Below, one piece after another: positions 47,846 to 55,764 of a stretch of DNA of 64,000 bases. Numbering within the stretch: position 1 is the stretch's first letter; each line of letters starts with the position of its first letter. Both the position numbers and the translations under genes were made by a program. The notes beneath the pieces are model-generated. The model was not told the DNA's origin and did not search any database. It was given only the letters and a program-made list of their open reading frames with translations. The stretch comes from Herbiconiux sp. (lineage in GTDB: Bacteria > Actinomycetota > Actinomycetes > Actinomycetales > Microbacteriaceae): contig NZ_JAHFUW010000002.1 in assembly GCF_023264855.1 (NCBI RefSeq), positions 62,001 to 126,000 on the forward strand, given 5' to 3'.

Positions 47846-49306
47846 CTACGCGGCGCCGGTCACCGTGAGCACGATCAGCACGACGTTGAGAGCCACGATC
47901 AGGGCGACGACGGTCCAGGCGGTGACCTTCACGGGCATCCGGTCGGCGAACTCACCCATCACGGCGCGATTGCCGGTGAGACGGATGAGCGGGATCAGCG
48001 CGAACGGGATGCCGATGCTCAGCAGCACCTGGCTCAGCACCAGCGCCCAGGTGGGGTCGATGCCCGCGCCGAGCACGATCAGCGCCGGGATGAGCGTCAC
48101 CACGCGACGGGCCAGGATGGGCACCCGCACCCGCAGCAGGCCCTTCATGATGACCGAGCCGGCGTAGGCGCCGACGGAGGTGGAGGCAAGGCCGGAGGCG
48201 AGCAGGCCGATCGCGAAGATGGTGGCGATGGCGGGGCCGAGCGCGGCGGCGATGGCGTCGTAGGCACCCGGGATCGTGTCGGTGCCGTCGACTCCGCGCA
48301 GGCTGGACGCGGCCAGCAGCAGCATCGCGATGTTCACGGCGCCGGCCAGCACCAGCGCGATCACCACGTCGGCGCGCGTCACCCGCAGCAGCCCGCGCAG
48401 CCGCTCGGCGCCCGCCCCGTGCGGCCGGGGTCCCTCCCCCTCGCTCCCCCTCCCGTCATCCACAACGACGGAGTTCTCGCTCGACGCGCCGTCGGCCGGC
48501 GCGCGCAGCCGGCGCGGCGACCAGAAACTCCGTCGTTTCGGATGGGAAACAGACGGGGCACCGAGCGTGAAGTCGCTGTTCTCCGCCTCGGCGGCGAAGG
48601 CGGCGTGGTGGCGGTCGCGGGCTAGGGCGGAGTGCAGGTAGATGGCGTGCGGCATCACGGTGGCGCCGAGCATGCTCGCGGCCAGCAGCACGGTGGGGGC
48701 GCCCTCGAAGCGCGGCACGAGCCCGTCGGCGGCGGCGAGCCAGTCGACGTCCGACACGAACAGGCCCGCCAGGAAGCCCACGGCGATCACCGCCAGCAAC
48801 CCGATGATGATGAACTCGAAGCTGCGCTGCCGCCGCGACGACTGCACGAGCAGCAGCACCATCGACACCACGCCCACGATCGCGCCGCCGAGCACCAGCG
48901 GCAGCCCGAACAGCAGGTTCAGGGCGAGCGCCCCACCGATCACCTCGGCGATGTCGGTGGCGGCCGCCACGAGCTCGGCCTGCAGCCAGAACGCCCTCCG
49001 CGGCCACGGCCGGGTGCGCGCCCCCACGTGCTCCGGCAGCGTCATCCCGGTCACGATGCCGAGCTTGGCCGACTGGAACTGGATCAGCACCGCCATCGCG
49101 TTCGCCAGCACCAGCACCCACACCAGCAGGTACCCGTACTGTGCCCCCGAGGTGAGGTTCGCCGCCACGTTCCCCGGGTCGACGTACGCGATCGACGCCA
49201 CGAACGCGGGCCCGAACAGGGCCAGAGGATGCCACCACCGCGGCCGCGGCACGAACGCCGCCTCCGCACCGGAAACGGGCGGCGCCGACGTCGCACTTTT
49301 AGGCAT
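47846..49306 (-). CDS. mntH: NRAMP-family manganese/metal transporter (MntH type) with an inserted loop
   Basis: A 486-residue transporter of the NRAMP fold. DPGN (43-46) in helix 1 and MPH (218-220) in helix 6 are the metal-binding motifs. The cytoplasmic loop between helices 6 and 7 (~236-305) is about 70 residues, where ~20-25 is usual; it is Arg/Ser/Pro/Gly-rich. Part of it (residues 257-281) is encoded by an inverted repeat. The ATG sits inside an MntR-like box and six nt after TAATTT, so the transcript is probably leaderless and repressed by Mn-MntR; a DtxR-family regulator is encoded at 52775. Confidence 0.88.
   Translation of the reverse strand: MPKSATSAPPVSGAEAAFVPRPRWWHPLALFGPAFVASIAYVDPGNVAANLTSGAQYGYLLVWVLVLANAMAVLIQFQSAKLGIVTGMTLPEHVGARTRPWPRRAFWLQAELVAAATDIAEVIGGALALNLLFGLPLVLGGAIVGVVSMVLLLVQSSRRQRSFEFIIIGLLAVIAVGFLAGLFVSDVDWLAAADGLVPRFEGAPTVLLAASMLGATVMPHAIYLHSALARDRHHAAFAAEAENSDFTLGAPSVSHPKRRSFWSPRRLRAPADGASSENSVVVDDGRGSEGEGPRPHGAGAERLRGLLRVTRADVVIALVLAGAVNIAMLLLAASSLRGVDGTDTIPGAYDAIAAALGPAIATIFAIGLLASGLASTSVGAYAGSVIMKGLLRVRVPILARRVVTLIPALIVLGAGIDPTWALVLSQVLLSIGIPFALIPLIRLTGNRAVMGEFADRMPVKVTAWTVVALIVALNVVLIVLTVTGAA
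48464..48537. repeat. Inverted repeat inserted in frame in the NRAMP gene
   Basis: AACGACGGAGTT (48464-48475) and AACTCCGTCGTT (48526-48537) are perfect arms; the pairing extends inward to 23 of 28 positions. The frame is preserved through it. It codes for part of the loop between helices 6 and 7. Confidence 0.65.
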
Positions 49307-49346
49307 GCCGAAAAATTAGCACACAACGGTTTAGGCGCACCGAAAA
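49297..49346 (-). promoter_or_regulatory. Two MntR/DtxR-type boxes at the NRAMP start
   Basis: Box 1 is TTTTAGGCATGCCGAAAA (49297-49314), centred on the start codon. Box 2 is TTTAGGCGCACCGAAAA (49330-49346). The centres are about 32 nt apart (three turns). Between them lies the -10 TAATTT (49317-49312, minus strand), six nt before the ATG. Confidence 0.7.
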
Positions 49347-49366
49347 ATCTCACGCCGGCACGGCTA

Positions 49367-49443
49367 CGGTTCACTCCGGCGAGCGTGAGGTCGACCTCCG
49401 CCATAGTGCGCGAGCTCGGTCTGAGACTCGCTGGGGTGAACCG
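49367..49443. repeat. 77-nt palindromic element, copy 2
   Basis: It has the same length and ends as copy 1 (28512-28588): CGGTTCACTCCGGCGA ... TCGCTGGGGTGAACCG, with CATAGTG at the same internal position. Its right arm is the exact reverse complement of the left arm of copy 1. Confidence 0.65.
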
Positions 49444-49446
49444 GAC

Positions 49447-51021
49447 CTAGGCGCCGCGGGTCGGGTCGAAGGCCGAGAGGCGGTCGTGGAAGAGGGTGCT
49501 GCGCTCGTCGAGGCCGGTGAAGTCGACGGCGAGGCCGTGCGCGTGGAACTTGGTGCGCACCGAGTCGAGGGCGGCGACCGTGGAGGCGTCCCAGATCTGC
49601 GAGGCGGTGAAGTCGACCGTGACGGCGACCTCCGCCGGCAGCGGGCCGAGCGCGGCGTCGTCGGCGTAGCGGAACTGCTCCACCAGGTCGTTGCTGCTAC
49701 CGAAGAAGAGCGGCCCCTGCACGCGGTACAGCACCGAGGGCGCGGCGGGAGCGGCGGCATCCGGAACCGGCGCACCCGCAGTCATCGCAGCATCCGGAGC
49801 CGGCGCCACCACCCGCTCGACGCGGATGACGTGCGCCACCCGCCGCGCGAACAGCACCATCGCGAGCACCACCCCCACCAGCACCCCCACGGCGAGGTTG
49901 CCCGTGGCCACCACCACCACGATCGTGACGGCCAGCACGAGCGTCTCAGGAATGGGCATCCGGCGCAGCGTCGACGGCCGCACGCTGTGCCAGTCCACGG
50001 TCGTGACGGCCACGATCATCATCACGGCCGCGAGCGCCGCCATCGGGATCTGCGCCATCACATCGGCGAGCAGCGTCACCATCAGCAGCAGCACGAGCCC
50101 GGCCGCCACGGTCGAGATGCGCGTGCGCGCCCGCCCGACCTTCACGTTCAGCACCGTCTGGCCGATCATCGCGCAGCCCGCGATGCCGCCGTAGAAGCCG
50201 GCCAGGATATTCGCGATGCCGAGCGCCCACGACTCGCGGCTCTTGTGCGAGCGGGTGTCGGTGAGGTCGTCGACCACCTTCGCGGTGAGCAGGCTCTCCA
50301 TCAGCCCCACGAAGGCCACGCTGAGCGCGGGCGCCCAGATGATCTGCAGCGTCTCGAGGTTCAGCGGCACCAGCAGCGGCGTGATGCCGGGCAGGGCGCC
50401 GCCGATCGTGCCCTCGTCGCCCACGTTCGGCACGTCGAGGTTCGCCACGATCACGATCGCGGTCACCAGCACGATCGCCACCAGCGGCGCGGGAACGGCC
50501 TTGGTGACCCGGGGCAGGGCCAGCACCACGGCCACGGTCAGCGCGAACAGCGGGTACACGATCCATGGCACGTCGATCAGGTGCGGCACCTGCGCCGCGA
50601 AGATCAGCACGCCGAGCGCGTTCACGAAGCCGAGCATCACGCTGCGCGGGATGAACCGCATCAGCCGGGCGAGCCCGAGCACCCCGAAGGCGATCTGCAC
50701 GATACCGGCCAGGATGATCGCCGGCAGCAGGTACTCCACCCCGTGATCGCGCACCAGCGGAGCCACCACGAGGGCCACGGATCCGGCCGCCGCCGTGACC
50801 ATCGCCGAACGCCCGCCGAGCACCGACATGCTGATGGCCAGAACGACGGATGCCACCAGGCTGACCCGCGGGTCGACCCCCGCCACCACCGAGAACGAGA
50901 TCACCTCGGGGATCAGCGCGAGGGTCGTGACGACGCCCGCCAGCACCTCGCGGCTCAGGATGCGCGGCGAGCGCAGCGCCCGCACGGTGTCGCTCTGCGT
51001 GACCATCTGCCGCACGGACAT
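49447..51021 (-). CDS. SulP-family anion transporter with STAS domain
   Basis: A ~524-residue SulP transporter (sulfate, bicarbonate or related anion). The membrane domain has the family phrases ALIPEVISFSVVAGVDPRVSL, SAMVTAAAGSVAL, GFVNALGVLIFAAQVPHL and GGIAGCAMIGQTVLNV. A Pro/Ala linker leads to the STAS domain (RVQGPLFFGSSNDLVEQF, AVTVDFTASQIWDASTVAALDSV). ATG 51021 is the best of several possible starts, although the ribosome site is weak. Its stop lies 3 nt from the end of the 77-nt palindromic element. Confidence 0.85.
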   Translation of the reverse strand: MSVRQMVTQSDTVRALRSPRILSREVLAGVVTTLALIPEVISFSVVAGVDPRVSLVASVVLAISMSVLGGRSAMVTAAAGSVALVVAPLVRDHGVEYLLPAIILAGIVQIAFGVLGLARLMRFIPRSVMLGFVNALGVLIFAAQVPHLIDVPWIVYPLFALTVAVVLALPRVTKAVPAPLVAIVLVTAIVIVANLDVPNVGDEGTIGGALPGITPLLVPLNLETLQIIWAPALSVAFVGLMESLLTAKVVDDLTDTRSHKSRESWALGIANILAGFYGGIAGCAMIGQTVLNVKVGRARTRISTVAAGLVLLLMVTLLADVMAQIPMAALAAVMMIVAVTTVDWHSVRPSTLRRMPIPETLVLAVTIVVVVATGNLAVGVLVGVVLAMVLFARRVAHVIRVERVVAPAPDAAMTAGAPVPDAAAPAAPSVLYRVQGPLFFGSSNDLVEQFRYADDAALGPLPAEVAVTVDFTASQIWDASTVAALDSVRTKFHAHGLAVDFTGLDERSTLFHDRLSAFDPTRGA

Positions 51022-51121
51022 GCGCGTGCCGGCGTCGCCGAATGGAATCGAAGTACCCCCGTGGTAGCCGGCGACCGCCGGGCTTCCAGGATACCAGCGA
51101 CCGCGCGCCAGAATGGTGTGC

Positions 51122-52714
51122 ATGGACTCTGCTGCGCATCCCACCGCCCCGATCGTCTGGGCCGGTTCGTACACCGCCGAAGCGGGCGGCACCGGCACCG
51201 GAGTGACCCCGCTGCGGCACACGGCCGACGGATCGCTCGTCGTGGCCGGACCGGCCTTCGCCCTGCCGTCTCCGACCTGGGTGGCCGCGCATCCGGAGCT
51301 GCCCGTGATCTACGCCGCTTCCGAGACGACGGGTCTGGTCTCGGCGCTGGCAGTGCGAGGGGAGGCAACGACGACGCCGTCGACGTCGGGAGCGACAGAG
51401 CCGTCACTCGTTCCGCTCGGCGCGCGCCGGGCCGCCGGTGAGGCCGTCTGCCATCTCGCCGTCGATCCCGGGGGCCGCTTCGTGGTGGCCTCCTGCTGGG
51501 GTGACGGCGCCGTCGTGCTCTTCCCGCTCGACGCCGAGGGCGCGCTCGGCGAGGGAGTGCCGGCGCCCGCCGCCACCGATCCGCACGCGGGCGACGAGAG
51601 CGTCGCGATCGACGCGCACACCGGCGAGCAGCGCACCAGCCGGGCCCATGCCGCACTGGTGCTCGACGCCACGCACCTCGTCACCACCGACCTCGGCTAC
51701 GACCTGCTCCGCTTCTGGCGAATCGAGGATGCCCCCGGCCTCCCGCTCGAGCTCGAGCAGGAGCTCGTGCTCCCGCCCGGTTCGGGCCCGCGCCACCTCG
51801 CCGAGCTGCCCGACGGCCGGCTGCTGGTGATCACCGAGTACTCGATCCAGCTGATCGTCGTCGACCGCCCGCATCCGGATGCCCCCTACCGCATCGCCGC
51901 GGCCTACGACCTGCTGCCCGAGGCGCCACGCCCCGGCGAGAGCGGCTCCGGCATCGCGCTGGCCGCGGACGGCCGCACGATCTACCTGGGCATCCGCGGA
52001 AGCGACCGGATCGTGCCGGTGCGGATGCTCCCCGACGGCACGTTCGACGTGCGGCCGCCCTTCGCCAGCGGCGGCACCCTCCCCCGCGCGGTGGCGGTCG
52101 ACGGGCCGCGGCTGCACGTGATGCACCAGGTTTCGGGCATCGTGACGAGCCACCGACTGGACGCCGCGACGGGCCTCCCCTCCGGCCCGCCCACGCAGAC
52201 CCCGCTGGCGTCGGCGACCACCCTGGCCTTCCCCACCTGGGCTGTCGCCGGCCCGAAAGCGGCCGCTGAGCCGGCGATCGACGCCGAGGCTTCGCCCGCG
52301 CCCGAGCCCGTCGCATCCGCTCAGCCCTCCCTGCTCACGCCGGAGGGCGAGGCCTTCGTGACCGCCTACCACCTCGCCACCCTGGCCACGCTCCGCACCG
52401 ACGGCAGCCCGCACCAGGTGCCGGTCGGCTTCACTCTCGAGGGTCGCACGGTGCGCATCATCACCTCGGGCACCTCTCAGAAGGTGCTCAACGTGCGCCG
52501 AGGCGGCCGCGCGAGCGTGAGCCAGGTCGAGCGCGCCCGCTGGCTGAGCTTCGAGGGCCCGGCCCGCATCCTCGACGATCCGGATTCGGTGGCCGACGCC
52601 GTTCGCCGCTACGCCGCCCGCTACCGTCAGCCGCGCCCGAACCCGCAGCGCGTGGTGATCGAGATCACCGTCGAGAACGCGATGGGCTCCTCCGGTCTCT
52701 TGCTCGAGCCCTGA
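51122..52714 (+). CDS. Lactonase beta-propeller fused to a PPOX-class F420-dependent oxidase domain
   Basis: A ~530-residue fusion. Residues ~10-375 form a seven-bladed 6-phosphogluconolactonase-like (PF10282-type) propeller: VWAGSYTAEAGGTGTG, CHLAVDPGGRFVVASCWGDGAVVLF, GSGPRHLAELPDGRLLVITEY and GSGIALAADGRTIYLGIRG. An Ala/Pro linker (~376-404) leads to a split-barrel domain (LATLATLRTDGSPHQVPVGFTLEG, TSGTSQKVLNVRRGGRASVSQV, RYRQPRPNPQRVVIEI) of the F420-dependent PPOX class. The two are usually separate proteins. ATG 51113 is an alternative start. No frameshift is seen at the joint, so the fusion looks real. Confidence 0.8.
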   Translation: MDSAAHPTAPIVWAGSYTAEAGGTGTGVTPLRHTADGSLVVAGPAFALPSPTWVAAHPELPVIYAASETTGLVSALAVRGEATTTPSTSGATEPSLVPLGARRAAGEAVCHLAVDPGGRFVVASCWGDGAVVLFPLDAEGALGEGVPAPAATDPHAGDESVAIDAHTGEQRTSRAHAALVLDATHLVTTDLGYDLLRFWRIEDAPGLPLELEQELVLPPGSGPRHLAELPDGRLLVITEYSIQLIVVDRPHPDAPYRIAAAYDLLPEAPRPGESGSGIALAADGRTIYLGIRGSDRIVPVRMLPDGTFDVRPPFASGGTLPRAVAVDGPRLHVMHQVSGIVTSHRLDAATGLPSGPPTQTPLASATTLAFPTWAVAGPKAAAEPAIDAEASPAPEPVASAQPSLLTPEGEAFVTAYHLATLATLRTDGSPHQVPVGFTLEGRTVRIITSGTSQKVLNVRRGGRASVSQVERARWLSFEGPARILDDPDSVADAVRRYAARYRQPRPNPQRVVIEITVENAMGSSGLLLEP

Positions 52715-52774
52715 ACCGGCCCGCCACCGGCCATTCGGTCGCCGAACGGCCCAGAGCCTAGGCTTGGAGGCATC

Positions 52775-53509
52775 ATGACGACGCCCGCGCCCGGACCCCG
52801 TACCGCCCAGAAGACCATCGCCGGGCAGGACACCGCGGCCGAGAACTACCTCAAGACCATCTACGCCCACACCGAGTGGCAGCCCGATCCGATCACCCCG
52901 TCGGCTCTGGCCGCGCGACTGGGCGTCGCGCCCTCCTCGGTCACCGAGATGGTGAAGAAGCTCGCCGCCGCCGGGCTCATCACGCATGTGCCCTACGGCC
53001 CGCTCACCCTCACCCCCGATGGGCGCCTGCGCGCCGTCGGCGTGGTGCGCCGGCACCGCCTGATCGAGACCTGGCTGGTGCGCGAGATGGGCTACGAGTG
53101 GGACGAGGTGCACGACGAGGCCGAGGTGCTCGAGCACGCCGTGAGCGAGCGGCTGCTCGACGCGATCGACGAGCGACTGGGTCGGCCGGTGCAGGATCCG
53201 CACGGCGACCCGATCCCCTCCGCGGCCGGCGTGGTGCCCGACTTCGACGCGGTGCTGCTCGCCGACGCCGCACCGGGCCACGAGGGCCACGTGGTGCGCA
53301 TCAGCGACCGCGACCCGGAGCTGCTGCGCACCCTCGCCGAAAGCGGTATCGGCCCCGGCACCGCCGTGCGCGTCGAGACGGCCGAGGAAGCCGGCTACGA
53401 CCCGATCGCCCTCGGCGACGGCGTCGTGCTCGCGGTGACGGATGCCGTGGGCACCCCACCCGTCGAGATCGCGCCGGCATCGCTCGACGCCATCTGGCTG
53501 AGTTGCTAG
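52775..53509 (+). CDS. mntR: DtxR/MntR-family metal-dependent regulator
   Basis: A 244-residue DtxR-type repressor. Winged helix: AENYLKTIYAHTEWQPDPITPSALAARLGVAPSSVTEMVKKLAAAGLITH. The dimerisation/metal domain follows (RRHRLIETWLVREMGYEWDEVHDEAEVLEHAVSERLLDAIDERLGRP), with the His/Glu/Asp residues of both metal sites. A C-terminal SH3-like domain (GHVVRISDRDPELLRTLAESGIGPG) completes it. Metal-bound, it should repress the mntH-like gene 3.4 kb away, which carries two matching boxes. Choosing MntR over IdeR is inferred from that neighbourhood. Confidence 0.88.
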   Translation: MTTPAPGPRTAQKTIAGQDTAAENYLKTIYAHTEWQPDPITPSALAARLGVAPSSVTEMVKKLAAAGLITHVPYGPLTLTPDGRLRAVGVVRRHRLIETWLVREMGYEWDEVHDEAEVLEHAVSERLLDAIDERLGRPVQDPHGDPIPSAAGVVPDFDAVLLADAAPGHEGHVVRISDRDPELLRTLAESGIGPGTAVRVETAEEAGYDPIALGDGVVLAVTDAVGTPPVEIAPASLDAIWLSC

Positions 53510-53695
53510 CTGCTAGGTGCTAGCTGCCGGTCGCGCCGGGCTCTGCTCGGCGTGACCGGGCGGTGCCGATCCCTGCCCGGCACCGGGCGACATGTGAGTG
53601 TGCGGTCGGAGGACGCGGCCTTCGGCCGCCCACTCACCCTGGGTCGTCGGGTACGGCCTGTCGGCTTTGAGTGTCGTGCTCTTTGCGCACGCGGA

Positions 53696-54838
53696 TCAGG
53701 AGCCCAGGGCGTGGAGGGTGGTTAGGGACGCCTCGAGGGATGCCGATGCTGTGACCAGGTCGGCCTGGGTGGTGGAGGACGTGAAGGTGAAGCGGACTGC
53801 GGTCTGCGCGACCTCGGGGGCCAGGCCCATCGCGAGCAAGACCGGGGAGGGCGCGTCGTCGCCGGCCGCACAGGCGGAGCCGCTGGAGACCAGGATGCCG
53901 CGCTCCTCGAGCTGCAGCAGCACCGATTCGCCGCTCGTGCCGGGGAAGCAGAACGAGGCCACCGACGGCAGACGGCGGCTCGGATGCCCCGTGAGCACGG
54001 CGGCGGGGATGCGGTCGAGCACACCGCGGATGAAGTCGTCGCGCAGGGCCGTGACGCGCGCGGCCGCCTCGACGCGGTCTGCCTCGGCGAGCGTGAGGGC
54101 GGTGGCCAGCCCCACCGCGAAGGCCACGTTCTCGGTGCCGGATCGGGCTCCGCGCTCCTGACCGCCTCCGTGCACGAGCGGCTCGAGCCGCAGGCGCTGC
54201 CGGGCGGCGAGCACGCCGATTCCTTTCGGTGCCCCGAGCTTGTGGCCCGAGAAGCTCAGCGCATCGACCCCGAGGGCGTCGAGCCCCAACGGCAGCCAGC
54301 CCGCCGCCTGCACGGCATCCGTGTGGAACGGGATCCCGTGCAGGCGCGCACGCGACGCCAGCTCGGCGATCGGCTGCACCGTGCCGACCTCGTTGTTCGC
54401 GGTCATCACCGTGGCGAGGGTGGTGTCGGGGCGGAGCGCGGCAGCGAACTCGTCGGGGTCGACCAGCCCCGTGGCATCCACCGGCACGACGGTCACCTCG
54501 AAGCCGTGCATCCGCTGCAGGAACTCGGCCGACTCCACGACCGCCGGATGCTCGATCGCGCTGAGCACGAGATGCCGGCCCCGGGGCGAGGCCAGGGCGA
54601 TGCCCTTCACGGCGAGGTTGTCCGCTTCGGTTCCGCCTGAGGTGAAGACGACCTCGCTCACCCGGCAGCCGAGCACGCCGGCCACCGTACGGCGGGCCGC
54701 CGCGAGCGCGCGCGAGGCCGACTCGCCCATACCGTGATGGCTCGAGGGGTTGCCGAACTCTCCCGTGAGGAACGGCCAGATCGCCTCGAGAACCTCCCGG
54801 CGAACGGGCGCGGTGGCGGCGGCGTCGAGGTAGATCAC
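53696..54838 (-). CDS. Cysteine desulfurase-like PLP enzyme of the NAD operon
   Basis: A 380-residue class V aminotransferase of the NifS/IscS group. PLP-binding Lys200 is in SFSGHK, and the active-site Cys323 is in SSGSACAAGDD; NNEVGTVQP and HTDAVQAAG are also conserved. It would mobilise sulfur from cysteine. As the last gene of the nadA-nadB-nadC operon it probably supplies or repairs the [4Fe-4S] cluster of quinolinate synthase, a common arrangement. The start is GTG 54838, overlapping the nadC stop by 4 nt (GTGA). Confidence 0.88.
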   Translation of the reverse strand: MIYLDAAATAPVRREVLEAIWPFLTGEFGNPSSHHGMGESASRALAAARRTVAGVLGCRVSEVVFTSGGTEADNLAVKGIALASPRGRHLVLSAIEHPAVVESAEFLQRMHGFEVTVVPVDATGLVDPDEFAAALRPDTTLATVMTANNEVGTVQPIAELASRARLHGIPFHTDAVQAAGWLPLGLDALGVDALSFSGHKLGAPKGIGVLAARQRLRLEPLVHGGGQERGARSGTENVAFAVGLATALTLAEADRVEAAARVTALRDDFIRGVLDRIPAAVLTGHPSRRLPSVASFCFPGTSGESVLLQLEERGILVSSGSACAAGDDAPSPVLLAMGLAPEVAQTAVRFTFTSSTTQADLVTASASLEASLTTLHALGS

Positions 54839-55764
54839 GGGCGGGTGTCTGCGGCAGGCCCCGCGGGCGGATCGGCGGGGGCCGTGGCAGGCACGGCGGG
54901 CGTGGCATCCGGCACGAACCCCACATCGAGACCGAGGTCGAGCGATCGCACACTGTGCGTCAGCGCGCCCACCGAGATCACGTCGACCCCGGTGGCCGCG
55001 ATCGCCTCCACGGTGTCGAGGTTTACACCGCCGCTGGCCTCCACCAGCGCTCGCCCGGCGACCTGCTCGACGCCCGCGCGGAGGGCGTCGAGGTCGAAGT
55101 TGTCGAGCATGATCGTGTCGATACCGGCGGCTAGCACGGGCTCGATCTGCTCGGCCCGGTCGACCTCCACCTCGAGGTGCGTGGTGTGCGAGAGCTGCGC
55201 CCGCACCGCGCGAAGAGCCGCCGTCACGTCGCCGCCGTGCTGGGCGGCGAGCACGGCGAGGTGGTTGTCCTTGGCCATCACGGCGTCCGAGAGCGAGAAG
55301 CGATGATTGTGTCCGCCGCCATCGCGCACGGCCTGGCGTTCGAGTGCGCGGAGACCGGGCGTGGTCTTGCGGGTGTCGACGATCCGCGCCCGGGTGCCGG
55401 CCACGAGGGCCACGTACCGGGCGGTGAGGGTCGCGATGCCGCTCATCCGCTGCACCAGGTTGAGGGCGACGCGTTCGCCGCGGAGCACTCCGCGCGCGGG
55501 GCCGCTCACGGTGGCGAGCACGGCGCCCGAGGCGAACCGCTCACCGTCGGCCACGTGGAAGACCGTGCGGATGCGCGGATCGACCAGGCGCATCGCAGCC
55601 TCGAACACGGCGGTTCCGCTGAACACGCCCTCCTCCCGCGCGTCGAGCGTCGCCTCGACCTCGGCAGCCTCGGGAATGAGCAGCTCGGAGGTGATGTCGC
55701 CCCACGGGGCGTCCTCGGCGAGGGCGCGGGAGACGACGTCGTCGATGATCTGGGCGGTGAGCAT
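54835..55764 (-). CDS. nadC: Nicotinate-nucleotide pyrophosphorylase (quinolinate phosphoribosyltransferase)
   Basis: A 309-residue NadC: LAEDAPWGDITSELLIP, ERVALNLVQRMSGIATLT, IVDTRKTTPGLRALERQAVRDGGGHNHR and the Asp/Glu-rich EVEVDRAEQIEPVLAAGIDTIMLDNF. It converts quinolinate and PRPP to nicotinate mononucleotide with loss of CO2, the last step of the operon's pathway. A Pro/Ala-rich tail (about residues 286-309) extends beyond the usual end. The ATG overlaps the nadB stop by one nt. Confidence 0.93.
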   Translation of the reverse strand: MLTAQIIDDVVSRALAEDAPWGDITSELLIPEAAEVEATLDAREEGVFSGTAVFEAAMRLVDPRIRTVFHVADGERFASGAVLATVSGPARGVLRGERVALNLVQRMSGIATLTARYVALVAGTRARIVDTRKTTPGLRALERQAVRDGGGHNHRFSLSDAVMAKDNHLAVLAAQHGGDVTAALRAVRAQLSHTTHLEVEVDRAEQIEPVLAAGIDTIMLDNFDLDALRAGVEQVAGRALVEASGGVNLDTVEAIAATGVDVISVGALTHSVRSLDLGLDVGFVPDATPAVPATAPADPPAGPAADTRP

